A stretch of 64,000 nt of DNA. Origin: Clostridium polyendosporum. Lineage in GTDB: Bacteria > Bacillota > Clostridia > Clostridiales > Clostridiaceae. The notes under the pieces are model-generated. The model had not been told where the DNA came from. It did not search any database and worked only from the letters and a program-made list of their open reading frames with translations. Positions 55,389 through 64,000 of this stretch are shown piece after piece (positions within the stretch are counted from its first letter, which is position 1; each line of letters starts with the position of its first letter). The position numbers and the translations under genes were made by a program. The stretch is from the NCBI RefSeq assembly GCF_018332455.1, contig NZ_BOPZ01000017.1, positions 1 to 64,000 of the forward strand. The letters are read 5' to 3'.

Positions 55389-55835
55389 ATTTAATTCAAC
55401 TTTAGACTTTAAACTCCCATAAGCTCCTATTAATCCGCTAAAAGCACTATTAATTACAGTATTACTCTGTTCTTTCTCATTCTTATTTAATTCAGTGTTA
55501 ATATTTTCATTTTCTTGCTGATAAAATAAAATTTGTTCCTGCATGTTCTTAATATATCTAGATACTATATTTCTTGAAATATCAAATCCAATCTCGTTAA
55601 GTCTCTTAGTCATCTCTCTTTCTGATATATGTGGTGAACTTTCTAAGACTCTTTTCATTTCGCTTTCTAATATCTCTTTTCTTCTCTCTCTTGAATCACC
55701 TATATTTAATGAATCTCTTAACTTAATTACCTCACCTCTCGTTATTCCTAATATTTTAGAAATTTCTTCATCTGTTAGAGGATTTTTTCTATCTTCCTTT
55801 TTTATTAACTCTAGTATATCCTTCATGCCACTCAT
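55344..55835 (-). pseudogene. Truncated sigma-54-dependent regulator fused out of frame to rpiB
   Basis: The N-terminal ~150 residues match the start of clostridial sigma-54-interacting (LevR-like) activators: an HTH (NPLTDEEISKILGITRGEVIK, about 18-38), a second HTH-like part (ISEREMTKRLNEIGFD) and AFSGLIGAYGSLKSKV, which normally leads into the AAA+ domain. There the gene breaks; the last ~12 codons read rpiB sequence in the wrong frame. The AAA+ domain, PRDs and EIIA-like domains are lost. It is a deletion relic of a sugar operon regulator. Confidence 0.75.
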
Positions 55836-56236
55836 CCTTCCATAGTAAATAGTATAGCAAATCTTATACCAACTACTGGCATATTTTGTTATAAGCTTTA
55901 TATATGTGCACTATATGAGTTCCTTAAACCTTTAGCATATTTTGTTGTAAAGTTCATATGCATAAATTGTATAAATTGTTAATTAAATGGAATATTTTGT
56001 TTTATACTGCAATTCTCTAATACTTTTTTCTATATCTTCATAAAAAGTATTAGAAGGTACATATTTTCCCTGTTAAAGTAGAAAATATTCTACTTTAGAA
56101 TTCTATCACACTTTGTAAACATTTTCTCATACAAATTACATTTTCCATAAACTTCTAAATAATAGGGTAGGTGTGTACTTTTACTAGTTTTTAGTATCCT
56201 TTTCTTTTACTATGATTTCACTTAATGAAATCAAAT
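55836..56236. other. Gap upstream of the truncated regulator with repeated motifs and hairpins
   Basis: The motif GCATATTTTGTTATAA occurs at 55879-55894, as GCATATTTTGTTGTAA at 55935-55950 and as GAATATTTTGTTTTAT at about 55990-56005, spaced 56 and 55 bp. Two hairpins follow: TCTAATACTTTT/AAAAGTATTAGA (56016-56027/56043-56054) and AAAGTAGAA/TTCTACTTT near 56077-56099. The 19-nt hairpin is at 56214-56232. No gene is seen. Confidence 0.5.
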
Positions 56237-56269
56237 AAAGCTGAACAGGCTTAGTACCTGTTCAGCTTT
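56237..56269 (-). terminator. Terminator of reverse rubrerythrin
   Basis: AAAGCTGAACAGG pairs with CCTGTTCAGCTTT around CTTAGTA. It belongs to the dispersed hairpin family. Confidence 0.75.
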
Positions 56270-56307
56270 ATTTATTGAATATTATTTAAATACCTAAATG
56301 CACCTAA

Positions 56308-56856
56308 TTATTTATTTTCAAAATATCTTTTCAATAATCCCTTGAATGCCATACCATGTCTTGCTTCATCTTTACACATTTCATGAACTGTGTCATGAAT
56401 AGCATCTAAGTTAAGTTGTTTAGCTAATGTAGCCAATTCCTTCTTACCTGTACATGCACCATACTCAGCATCAACTCTTAATTGAAGATTCTTCTTAGTA
56501 TCAGCGTTAACAACTTCTCCTAATAACTCTGCAAACTTAGCTGCATGCTCTGCTTCTTCAAAAGCAATTCTCTTATAAGCTTCAGCAATCTCTGGGTATC
56601 CTTCTCTATCAGCTTGTCTGCTCATAGCAAGGTACATACCTACTTCTGTACACTCTCCTGTAAAGTTAGCTCTTAAACCTTCTATAATTCTTGGATCAAC
56701 ACCATTTGCAACTCCTATTTTATGTTCATCAGCCCAGACCATTTCATCTTTTTGTTCAATAAACTTCTCTGCCCCTACACCACATATTGGACATTTTTCT
56801 GGAGCTGTTTCTCCTTCATATACATAACCACATACTGAACATACAAATTTTTTCAT
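56308..56856 (-). CDS. Reverse rubrerythrin
   Basis: The 182 residues have the rubredoxin domain first (Cys6 and Cys9 in [10 protein letters not shown]; Cys22 and Cys25 in CPICG) and the diiron ferritin-like domain after (about 50-180; [28 protein letters not shown] supply ligands). This order defines the reverse rubrerythrins of clostridia, strongly oxygen- and peroxide-induced NADH-dependent peroxidases. A 16-bp palindrome of PerR-box character lies upstream at 56944-56959. GGAGGATAT precedes the ATG. Confidence 0.92.
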   Translation of the reverse strand: MKKFVCSVCGYVYEGETAPEKCPICGVGAEKFIEQKDEMVWADEHKIGVANGVDPRIIEGLRANFTGECTEVGMYLAMSRQADREGYPEIAEAYKRIAFEEAEHAAKFAELLGEVVNADTKKNLQLRVDAEYGACTGKKELATLAKQLNLDAIHDTVHEMCKDEARHGMAFKGLLKRYFENK

Positions 56857-57230
56857 AATTATATCCTCCTAAAAAATCTATTTATTTTTATTTATTTTTA
56901 ATTATTTTTAATTATTATTATCTATGTAGTATCTTTATTATATAATAATAATTATTATTTGTAAAGAACTTTTTATATTATTTTTCCAATTGTTTGTATT
57001 AAAAGTAAATACCTTTATTCTTTAACGAACTTTAGACAGATTTCATTTTATGAAATGTCAATAAATAGACTCTACATTCAATGCATTTTGCTGAATATAT
57101 AATTTAGCATATATAAGTCAATATTGAATTAAGAATTAAACTTATATATACCTAGAGACATTATACGTTTAGCAATATACTTTCTATCTTTTGGGCACAC
57201 TAATAAAAATATGTTCAAAGGAGATGTAAT
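56857..57230. other. Divergent region upstream of reverse rubrerythrin
   Basis: It holds a (TTTATT/TTTTAAT)n low-complexity stretch (56880-56925), the PerR-like palindrome (56944-56959), the 19-nt hairpin GATTTCATTTTATGAAAT (57039-57056) and an AAAGGAG ribosome site for the next gene. No coding frame is seen. Confidence 0.5.
56944..56959. promoter_or_regulatory. PerR-box-like palindrome
   Basis: AATAATAATTATTATT is a perfect 16-bp palindrome resembling the TTATAATNATTATAA Per box, about 88 bp before the reverse rubrerythrin start. PerR control of this gene type is known in clostridia. AT-richness makes chance palindromes likely, so this is tentative. Confidence 0.4.
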
Positions 57231-57683
57231 ATGATTTTAAATATAACATTAGGTTTTGTAATTCCTTGGATATTTGGAATTATACTCTACTTTAAGGACA
57301 AAAAAACACTATTAGTAGTTGCACCTTTTCATGGATTAATTTCTTATACAGTCAATGAATTTGGATATCACTTTAATTTTTGGAGGCTTATACCGGTACA
57401 TATTCATGATGACTACACGTCTTTATCAACCAATATAGGTTTATATCCGATACTGGGAAGTTACTTAATCTACTACATCCAAAAGAAAAAAAATAATCCT
57501 CTTATATATATTTTCATTTTTACGTTTATAACTACAGTGATGGAGTACGTTGGATTTTTAACTGGATTGGTTACCTATGGTAATGGATGGAATGTCGGCT
57601 GGACATTTCTATCTTATCTACTACCCTATACTGTAGCCTACTTGTATTATAAAAAATTAAGAAAACTTGGCGTCTTTAGATAG
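57231..57683 (+). CDS. CBO0543-family membrane protein
   Basis: The 150 residues form about five transmembrane helices (roughly 3-19, 28-44, 68-84, 90-112, 120-142). HIHDDYTSLSTNIGLYPI and the C-terminal GNGWNVGWTFLSYLLPYT are features of a small clostridial/bacillar family of unknown function. AAAGGAGATG precedes the ATG. It is isolated between repeats and not part of an operon. Confidence 0.7.
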   Translation: MILNITLGFVIPWIFGIILYFKDKKTLLVVAPFHGLISYTVNEFGYHFNFWRLIPVHIHDDYTSLSTNIGLYPILGSYLIYYIQKKKNNPLIYIFIFTFITTVMEYVGFLTGLVTYGNGWNVGWTFLSYLLPYTVAYLYYKKLRKLGVFR

Positions 57684-57700
57684 GATACTGTTATAGAAAA

Positions 57701-57773
57701 GGAGCGCCATGTTTTTCGCTTAAAATCCTCATTGTAAACAAAATTACTTTTAAGTAAAAAACAATGTCGCTCC
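57701..57773. repeat. Imperfect ~30-bp inverted repeat
   Basis: GGAGCG-CC-ATGTTTTT-CG-CTTAAAA on the left and TTTTAAG-TA-AAAAACAATGT-CGCTCC on the right enclose about 22 nt. It lies between converging genes and may terminate both, but is longer than any other terminator here and resembles a miniature inverted-repeat element. Confidence 0.55.
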
Positions 57774-57781
57774 GTATATAT

Positions 57782-58648
57782 TTACTTTAATACTAGCTTT
57801 CCATTACATTCATCTACATTAATAAATACAGGTCTTTCATAAGGTGTGTCATTAGGTGAATGTATTGCCAGCATTAAATTTCCCTCAAATGTTTTAAAAA
57901 TCATTCCATGACAACCATGTCTGCATAATAAATGCTCTTTATCCTGTTTCCATGGTCCTAATATAGTTCCACTTTCCGAGTATGCAGTACCTATTGCATA
58001 ACCATCTGTACCTCCACTAGACCAAAGCATCAACAACTGCCCACTTTGTGTCTTATGAATGAATGGTCCATGTATTATATAGCACTTTTTATCCTCTCCA
58101 AACGCTTGACTCCAAGCTGCATCTGAAGCTTGGAAAAGTAAATATGGTTCACTAACTGCAGTGCGTAATTCTTTTGATAATTTAATGGCATACATTTTAC
58201 CATCAGAACTCTGCAGCCATTCATGACAAAAAATAATCCATGGCTCTTCTTCTTCATCAACATATAAAGTACCATCTAAGCATTCCCAATCACTTGGAGT
58301 TACCACCCCATCACTGTGTAGTATAAAAGGTCCTTTAGGACTATCAGAAGCAAGTACTTGTATTCCTTTACAAATCTGATCTACCTTTAAGTTAACAAGC
58401 ATATAATACTTTCCATTATAAAAATGTACCTCTGGTGCACAAAAACTGTGATCTCCCAAAAATTTATCATCATCAGTAACTACATTATAAGGCCCATTCC
58501 AATTTTCTAAGTTTTCACTACTATAAGCACCAACTCCTGCTGCTTCTACGCAACAACTGTCCCCTATTGTTCCGTATAAATAATACGTCCCTTCTGTTAT
58601 AACAGGAAGAACGAAAGGGTTACGAATTTTAATATTGTTATTTCTCAT
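57782..58648 (-). CDS. GH43-like five-bladed propeller protein with altered catalytic residues
   Basis: The 288 residues match family-43 glycosidases over their whole length (FYNGKYYMLV, LDGTLYVDEEEEPW, LLMLWSSGGTDGYAIG, HGCHGMIF). The usual N-terminal R-D-P catalytic base reads IRNP here (Asn10), and the usual acid in (E/D)GPF reads HGPF (His193); codons AAC and CAT are unambiguous. The middle Asp (about 124, LDGTLY) is kept. The protein may be a carbohydrate-binding or regulatory pseudoenzyme. No signal peptide. It lies alone next to the eroded sugar operon. Confidence 0.75.
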   Translation of the reverse strand: MRNNNIKIRNPFVLPVITEGTYYLYGTIGDSCCVEAAGVGAYSSENLENWNGPYNVVTDDDKFLGDHSFCAPEVHFYNGKYYMLVNLKVDQICKGIQVLASDSPKGPFILHSDGVVTPSDWECLDGTLYVDEEEEPWIIFCHEWLQSSDGKMYAIKLSKELRTAVSEPYLLFQASDAAWSQAFGEDKKCYIIHGPFIHKTQSGQLLMLWSSGGTDGYAIGTAYSESGTILGPWKQDKEHLLCRHGCHGMIFKTFEGNLMLAIHSPNDTPYERPVFINVDECNGKLVLK

Positions 58649-58849
58649 AACTCCTACACCCCTCTTACTATTTAGTTCATATATATGTTTACATAGATAA
58701 TTAATTCCTTTATATAAATTTTACACAATATTCATTAATTATACTGTAAAAATTTGTAACTAAATATCATAAAATTTTAATTTATATCATTACTAGAAGT
58801 TGACTTAACGGGCAAAGATAATATATAATAGCATATAAATGTAATACTA
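58649..58849. other. Upstream region of the leuS T-box
   Basis: 201 bp of AT-rich DNA. TTGACT at about 58799 and TATAAT-like stretches near 58823-58830 form a plausible leuS promoter. No gene is seen. Confidence 0.45.
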
Positions 58850-59102
58850 TATCAAGCTGTGAATAGGAATATTAGTATTAAAGGTAGCCTTAAGAGAGCT
58901 GTGGGTTGGTGTAACACAGTGGTACACAAATACGAACTCGCCTAGGAGCTTATCTGATGAAAATCAGATACGGATTTATCCGTTAGAATAATAAGTGAGG
59001 TTAACGGTGCCCCTTAATTTTAGGTGAGGTTCCATTAGCCTAATAAGAGTGGTACCGCGGAAGCATCCTTTCGTCTCTTTACGAGATGAAGGGATTTTTT
59101 TA
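58850..59102 (+). promoter_or_regulatory. T-box riboswitch of leuS, Leu (CTC) specifier
   Basis: A long stem I region contains ACGAACTCGCC with CTC (58937-58939) at the specifier position. The T-box core AGAGTGGTACCGCGG (59046-59060) precedes a terminator, ATCCTTTCGTCTC/GAGATGAAGGGAT (about 59065-59094) plus T run. Uncharged tRNA-Leu should induce leuS. Confidence 0.93.
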
Positions 59103-59201
59103 TTTTTACATAAAATTACACTAAATTAACATTACGGATAAATGGCTAACCTGTTATTATGCAATTTATATTAATGTTAATTAACATAGAGGAGGAGAAA
59201 A

Positions 59202-61652
59202 ATGGGTAATTACAACACTGCCATAGATAGAAAATGGCAAGAAAAATGGGAAGAAACTAATCTTTATAAGTTTGATCCTGAAAAGTTAGATAAAAAACTT
59301 TATGTATTAGAAATGTTCTCATATCCATCAGGAAGCCAACTTCATGCAGGTCACTGGTTTAACTACGGACCTGTTGATTCTTGGGCAAGATTTAAAAGGA
59401 TGAATGGTTATAATGTATTCCAACCAATGGGCTTTGATGCTTTTGGATTACCAGCTGAAAACTATGCAATCAAAACAGGAATACACCCACACGATTCAAC
59501 TCTTAAAAACATAGAAACTATGGAAAAACAATTAAGAGCTATGGGAGCTATGTTCAACTGGGAAAACGAAGTTATAACTTGTCTTCCTGATTACTACAAG
59601 TGGACTCAATGGGTATTCTTAAAACTATACGAAAAAGGTTTAGCATATAGAAAGAAGGCTCCAGTAAACTGGTGTCCATCATGTAACACTGTTTTAGCGA
59701 ACGAACAAGTTATCGAAGGTGCTTGTGAAAGATGCAGTACTGAAGTTACAAAGAAAGACCTAACTCAATGGTTCTTTAAGATAACAGGCTATGCTGATGA
59801 ACTTCTTGAAAAACTTGATACTTTAGACTGGCCAGAAAAGACAGTATCTATGCAAAAGCACTGGATAGGTAAATCAACTGGAGCTCAAGTTACCTTCAAG
59901 GTTAAGGATTCAGACGTACAATTTGATGTATTTACAACAAGAGTAGATACTTTATATGGAGTAACTTATGTTGTATTAGCTCCTGAAAACCCATTAGTTG
60001 ATAAATTAACTACTGCTGAAAATAAGAATGCAGTTGAAAGTTATAAGGAAGAAACAAAGAAACAATCAGATATAGAAAGACAGTCTATCACTAGAGAAAA
60101 AACTGGTGTATTCACTGGTTCATACGCTATAAACCCAATCAACGGAAGAGAAGTTCCAGTATGGATTGGAGATTACGTTCTTGCAACTTATGGAACAGGT
60201 GCAGTAATGGCAGTACCTGCTCATGATGAAAGGGACTTTGCCTTTGCTGAAAAATACAATCTTCCAATAGAAAGAGTAATCAAGGCAAAGAATGATGAAA
60301 GCGATGTTTTACCATTTACTGAGTATGGAATAATGGTGAACAGCGGTGAATTTGACGGCATTACAAGTGAAGAAGGAAGAGTTAAAGTTGTAGAAAAACT
60401 TGCTTCAATTGGTCTTGGAGAACAAAAGGTTAACTTTAGATTAAGAGATTGGCTAGTATCAAGACAAAGATACTGGGGTGCCCCAATTCCAATGATCTAT
60501 TGTGAAAAGTGTGGAACTGTTCCAGTACCTGAAAAAGATCTTCCAGTACAGCTTCCATACGATGTAGAATTTGCTCCAGACGGTAAGTCACCACTAGCCA
60601 AGAGTGAGGATTTTGTAAATACAACTTGTCCTTGCTGTGGAGCTCCTGCTAAGAGAGAAGTAGATACTCTTGATACATTTGTATGTTCATCTTTCTACTA
60701 TTTAAGATATCCAGATAATAAGAATACAGAAGCTCCATTTTCACCTGAACTTATAAACAAAATGCTTCCAGTTGACAAGTATGTAGGTGGACCTGAGCAC
60801 GCATGTATGCATCTACTTTACGCTAGATTCATAACTAAAGCATTAAGAGATATGGGATATTTAAACTTCGATGAACCATTTACATCCTTAACTCACCAAG
60901 GCTTAATCCTTGGACCAGATGGACTAAAAATGAGTAAGTCAAAGGGGAACACTATATCTCCAGATGAATACATTTCACAATATGGCTCAGACGTATTTAG
61001 AATGTACTTAATGTTCGGTTTTGGATACACTGAAGGTGGAGCTTGGAGTGATGATGCAATTAAGTCTGTAAACAGATTTGCAGAAAGAATTGAAAGAGTT
61101 CTAGAAGCTGCTAGAGAAGCTATTACTAAAGGTGAAGATAATAAAACTTCATTAGACAAACAAGAAAAAGAACTTAACTACTGGAGACATAATACAATTA
61201 AAGCTGTTACTGATGACACAGAAAAAATGCATTTTAACACTGCCATTGCTAGAATGATGGAATACTTAAATGCGCTTTCAAAGTATGTTCAAGAACCAAT
61301 AATGAACCATACTTTCCTAAAAGAAGCTGTGGATGATTACTTAAGATTGCTTGCACCATTTGCACCACACTTTTCAGAGGAACAATGGAACCTACTTGGC
61401 AACGGCTACTCCATCTTCAATGAAAAATGGCCAGTATTTGATCCAAAGGCTTTAGTTAAAGATGAAGTAGAAATAGCAGTACAAGTAAACGGAAAAATTA
61501 AAGCTAAAATAACAATTCCATCAGACTTAAATGATGAAGGAATTCAAAAGGCTGCTCTTGAAGATGAAACAATTAAATCATTAACTGAAGGAAAAAATAT
61601 AGCTAAGGTTATAGTTATTAAAGGAAGACTTGTAAATATAGTAGTTAAGTAA
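59202..61652 (+). CDS. leuS: Leucyl-tRNA synthetase
   Basis: A class I synthetase of 816 residues charging tRNA-Leu. The HIGH-type motif is HAGH (48-51), zinc-type cysteines lie in CPSCN and CERC (about 160-178) and CCGAP, the editing domain spans about 220-410 ([28 protein letters not shown]), and KMSKS is at about 576. The C-terminal anticodon domain is complete. GGAGGAG precedes the ATG. Transcription is governed by the T-box upstream. Confidence 0.97.
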   Translation: MGNYNTAIDRKWQEKWEETNLYKFDPEKLDKKLYVLEMFSYPSGSQLHAGHWFNYGPVDSWARFKRMNGYNVFQPMGFDAFGLPAENYAIKTGIHPHDSTLKNIETMEKQLRAMGAMFNWENEVITCLPDYYKWTQWVFLKLYEKGLAYRKKAPVNWCPSCNTVLANEQVIEGACERCSTEVTKKDLTQWFFKITGYADELLEKLDTLDWPEKTVSMQKHWIGKSTGAQVTFKVKDSDVQFDVFTTRVDTLYGVTYVVLAPENPLVDKLTTAENKNAVESYKEETKKQSDIERQSITREKTGVFTGSYAINPINGREVPVWIGDYVLATYGTGAVMAVPAHDERDFAFAEKYNLPIERVIKAKNDESDVLPFTEYGIMVNSGEFDGITSEEGRVKVVEKLASIGLGEQKVNFRLRDWLVSRQRYWGAPIPMIYCEKCGTVPVPEKDLPVQLPYDVEFAPDGKSPLAKSEDFVNTTCPCCGAPAKREVDTLDTFVCSSFYYLRYPDNKNTEAPFSPELINKMLPVDKYVGGPEHACMHLLYARFITKALRDMGYLNFDEPFTSLTHQGLILGPDGLKMSKSKGNTISPDEYISQYGSDVFRMYLMFGFGYTEGGAWSDDAIKSVNRFAERIERVLEAAREAITKGEDNKTSLDKQEKELNYWRHNTIKAVTDDTEKMHFNTAIARMMEYLNALSKYVQEPIMNHTFLKEAVDDYLRLLAPFAPHFSEEQWNLLGNGYSIFNEKWPVFDPKALVKDEVEIAVQVNGKIKAKITIPSDLNDEGIQKAALEDETIKSLTEGKNIAKVIVIKGRLVNIVVK

Positions 61653-61683
61653 TCTAATTACAGATAAACTTTACAAGTTATAA

Positions 61684-61752
61684 AATAATCTGTGCAAACC
61701 TCATTAAATAGATAATTCTTAAAGATATCTAAATGAGGTCGCACAGATTATT
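61684..61752. terminator. Shared terminator between leuS and glpX
   Basis: AATAATCTGTGC (61684-61695) pairs with GCACAGATTATT (61741-61752), with an inner CCTCATT/AATGAGG extension. It serves two converging genes. Confidence 0.8.
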
Positions 61753-61759
61753 CTTTATA

Positions 61760-62731
61760 TTACTCCATAATTATACTCTTATTTAAATCATGTATAGCTT
61801 CTATAAATCTTATTGTTCCAGTTTTAGATCTCATAACTATAGAATGAGAAGTAGCGATATTATCTTTACTAAATGCAACCCCTTCTAAAAATGGACAATC
61901 TGTAATGCCTGTAGCAGCAAAATAAACATCTTCATTTTTAACAAGATCATCTATTGTAAAAATCTTTGAAACATCATTTATACCCATGCTAGCACATCTT
62001 TTAATTTCTTCATCTGTATGAGGCACTAACTGAGCTTGCATCTCTCCCCCCAGACATTTTATTCCTGCGGCTGCTATAACGCCTTCTGGTGCTCCACCGA
62101 TTCCCATAAACAAATCTATTCCAGTATTTTCAAATCCACATGCTAGGACTGCTGTCACATCTCCTTCACTGAACACCTTAACTCTAGCCCCTAATTCTCT
62201 TGCATCATCTATTATATTTTGATGTCTATCCCTGTCTTGAGTTATAACTGTCAATTCTCTTATATCCTTATTTAAAGCTTTTGCTACATTTATCATATTT
62301 TCCTTTGGTGATTTGTTTATGTCTATAGCTCCTTTTGCTTTGGATCCTACTGCAATTTTCTTCATATACATATCTGGTGCATGAAGTAAGCTTCCTTTTG
62401 GTCCCATAGCAACTACTGCTATAGCATCAGATAATCCTTTTGCTATTAAAATAGTACCTTCGACAGGATCTACCGCTATATCCATTTCTGGCATATAGTC
62501 TTCCCACATACCAACCTTTTGTCCTATATAAAGCATAGGGGCTTCATCTAACTCACCTTCTCCTATAACTACAGTACCCTTAATTGGCATAAACTCAAAT
62601 GCTTTTCCCATTCCATCAACCGCTGCTTGATCTGCTGCAATTTTATCTCCTCTACCTATTAATCTTGCAGATTTAAGGGCAGCAGCTTCAGTAACTCTAA
62701 CTAATCCCATAGATACATCTAAATTTAACAC
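61760..62731 (-). CDS. glpX: Fructose-1,6-bisphosphatase, class II (GlpX)
   Basis: The gluconeogenic phosphatase opposing phosphofructokinase. The 323 residues include the substrate-site VVIGEGELDEAPML (about 54-67), the metal motif DPVEGT (about 86-91) and GIGGAPEGVIAAAGIKCLGG (about 214-233), all diagnostic of GlpX. It starts with GTG; GGAGG lies 7 nt upstream. Monocistronic, sharing a terminator with leuS. It complements fba. Confidence 0.95.
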   Translation of the reverse strand: MLNLDVSMGLVRVTEAAALKSARLIGRGDKIAADQAAVDGMGKAFEFMPIKGTVVIGEGELDEAPMLYIGQKVGMWEDYMPEMDIAVDPVEGTILIAKGLSDAIAVVAMGPKGSLLHAPDMYMKKIAVGSKAKGAIDINKSPKENMINVAKALNKDIRELTVITQDRDRHQNIIDDARELGARVKVFSEGDVTAVLACGFENTGIDLFMGIGGAPEGVIAAAGIKCLGGEMQAQLVPHTDEEIKRCASMGINDVSKIFTIDDLVKNEDVYFAATGITDCPFLEGVAFSKDNIATSHSIVMRSKTGTIRFIEAIHDLNKSIIME

Positions 62732-63066
62732 ACGAACACCTCCAATTTTTCAATTTAAATTAAATTTAAGTTGAAAAATATAAACATTTTTCTGTTCTAT
62801 TTTATTATTTTTAACGTTAAAACAGCTCACAATTTTGTTATTATACTAGAATGACTTAACAGTTTCAACTATATTTTTTACATACCATACAAATTTTAAT
62901 GTCAACCACACATTCTTATGATGAACTAGAATATTTATATAAATACAATTTATTTACTTTAAATATAGTCAGTTAATGCATAACTAAAAAGGGGTTATCC
63001 TAAAGAAGTATTTCATACTTTTTTGGACAATCCCATTTCTTATCTAATTAAATGTTTCTACCAATT
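62732..63066. other. Upstream region of glpX with downstream terminator of the next gene
   Basis: A stem AAAGGGGTTATCC-TAAAGAAGTAT (62988-63010) / ATACTTTTTTGGACAATCCC (63015-63034) is an imperfect long hairpin with TTTT on the minus strand and ends the spermidine-synthase-like gene. The rest must hold the glpX promoter. No gene is seen. Confidence 0.55.
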
Positions 63067-63798
63067 CTATAATACTTTACTAAACTCATCTAATATGCTT
63101 TTAGTCTCATCACTATCAATAGGAGAAAAATAATCTATGTACGGAGAATCATTAAATCTCTCAAATAAATCCTTAGCCATCTCCATCCAATTTTCAGGAA
63201 TGTACACCCAAATTATATCTTCTATGCTGCAGCTTAAAAGAAAATGTTCCATCCCCCAAAATGCATACTCTTTAATCTCATGAAGCTTATTAAAAGCAAT
63301 ATAGTCACTTACAACATCTAGGGAAACTTTATATTGATATATATCAACAAAGAAAAAGTCAAAGTTTTCTCTTTCTGCCTTAAAGGCATCTCCCTCTACT
63401 ATTGTTAACTTTTTATTAGGGCCAAAATTTCTTTTATATAATTCTATAACTTCAGGATTTATTTCATAAACTATAATCTCATCAACAGAGTCTTTCTTTA
63501 AAACTTCCTGAACGAAATATCCTAATCCTAGACCTACTACTCCTACCTTTTTTTCAGCTCTTTTTATAGCCTCAAAACATCCCTGAACTTCATGAGGAGA
63601 TATTCTCATCCAAAGCTTTTCCCCTTCTCTTAGCTCAGCTACTTGAATTTCTACCTCATCATTTGCTTTATAAAGATATCCATCATGAAATTTCTTTATT
63701 ACTTTATCTATATAAAAGTTACCTAGTCTTTCTTCTTTAATTTTTAAACAATATTCCTGTACCTTCTCCGTATAATACTGCTTGTCAAATGGTTGCAT
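63067..63798 (-). CDS. Spermidine synthase-like SAM-dependent protein
   Basis: The 243 residues have a Rossmann SAM-binding core: motif I VGVVGLGLGYFV (about 85-96), VYEINPEVIELY (acidic loop, about 109-120), VEGDAF (about 134) and FFFVDIYQYK (about 148). It resembles SpeE-like proteins but lacks the C-terminal GGGDG/Asp pattern of true spermidine synthases. A methyltransferase or aminopropyltransferase-like role remains open. The next gene ends 18 bp upstream. Confidence 0.7.
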   Translation of the reverse strand: MQPFDKQYYTEKVQEYCLKIKEERLGNFYIDKVIKKFHDGYLYKANDEVEIQVAELREGEKLWMRISPHEVQGCFEAIKRAEKKVGVVGLGLGYFVQEVLKKDSVDEIIVYEINPEVIELYKRNFGPNKKLTIVEGDAFKAERENFDFFFVDIYQYKVSLDVVSDYIAFNKLHEIKEYAFWGMEHFLLSCSIEDIIWVYIPENWMEMAKDLFERFNDSPYIDYFSPIDSDETKSILDEFSKVL

Positions 63799-63816
63799 TT
63801 CTATTTCCTCGCTTTA

Positions 63817-64000
63817 CTAATATGGTAATTCGTTATTATCATAATGTGAAAGTTCAAATCTTTCAAGATATTTCTCTTCAAGAGTATTCTTGAGATCTAC
63901 ATAAGAAGCATAGTTAAATTCAGTTATTTCATCCCCAAGCTGATGCAACGCATCTTTTGAAGCAAGTCTTGATGCAAGTTCCTTCCAAAATACCTTTTCA
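63817..64000 (-). CDS. C-terminal end of an unrecognised gene (runs off the window)
   Basis: An open minus-strand frame continuing beyond the right edge encodes about 60 C-terminal residues (contains KVFWKELASRLASKDALH, ends YDNNELPY). Acidic and helical, no recognised motif. It lies 18 bp before the SpeE-like gene and is probably in the same operon. Confidence 0.65.
   Translation of the reverse strand, partial: EKVFWKELASRLASKDALHQLGDEITEFNYASYVDLKNTLEEKYLERFELSHYDNNELPY

Overview
The window looks like chromosomal DNA of a clostridium (Firmicutes, probably Clostridium sensu stricto). It is very AT-rich, with strong GGAGG-type ribosome binding sites, T-box and M-box leaders, sporulation genes (spoVR and its prkA/yhbH partners), rubrerythrins of both domain orders, oxygen-labile Fe-S enzymes (serine dehydratase, quinolinate synthase, endonuclease III) and a gluconate pathway of the type known from Clostridium pasteurianum. 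I saw no rRNA, tRNA, CRISPR array, prophage or intact insertion sequence.

Layout. 1-7.4 kb: ddl and two paralogous 922-residue membrane PAS histidine kinases without response regulators; the gap between them holds what looks like the right end of an IS605-type element. 7.5-16.5 kb: a gluconate/ketodeoxygluconate regulon read leftward (kdgA, kdgK, gntR, second kdgK, dehydratase, gluconate permease, mgsA), preceded by an IclR-type regulator. A tandem duplication with a readable junction produced two kdgK copies and a truncated gntR. 16.7-23.3 kb: nth, plsC, queG, a Cys T-box-controlled cysK-cysE operon, and an M-box-controlled unit with a 31-codon ORF and a cytosolic MgtE/CBS protein. 23.5-29.5 kb: ygiQ, lipid genes (diacylglycerol-kinase-like, pssA), unknown proteins, and rubrerythrin with a 59-residue partner. 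29.8-36.3 kb: prkA-yhbH-spoVR and recQ. 36.9-41.6 kb: TPP-riboswitch thiD, sdaAB-sdaAA and a nucleoside kinase. 41.7-47.3 kb: a YetF/DUF421 pair, fba with a 5' hairpin leader, GNAT, a NdpA-like operon and a CYTH protein. 47.6-53.4 kb: de novo NAD synthesis, nadA-nadB-nadC plus a second nadA-nadB. 53.8-58.7 kb: an eroded accessory region with an AEC carrier, a truncated sigma-54 regulator fused to a headless rpiB, a glycosidase-like tail, reverse rubrerythrin and a GH43-like protein with altered catalytic positions. 58.8-64 kb: Leu T-box leuS, glpX, a spermidine-synthase-like protein and the end of an unknown gene.

How it works together. Gluconate enters by GntP, is dehydrated to 2-keto-3-deoxygluconate, phosphorylated by KdgK and split by KdgA to pyruvate and glyceraldehyde-3-phosphate; fba, glpX and mgsA act on the same triose pool. 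GntR- and IclR-type operator candidates sit in front of the relevant genes. Several biosynthetic units carry their own RNA sensor (Cys and Leu T-boxes, TPP, Mg2+).

The intergenic DNA is unusual. It is full of a modular family of short repeats (a 19-nt GATTTCACTTTGTGAAATC hairpin, a family of AGGC/GCCT terminator hairpins, and TAGATAAACAACTTCA-type arms) and contains two near-full copies of a ~200-bp element whose differences keep predicted stems paired. These, the 31-codon ORF behind the M-box and the duplication junction are the observations most worth a second look. All identities quoted are by-eye estimates.
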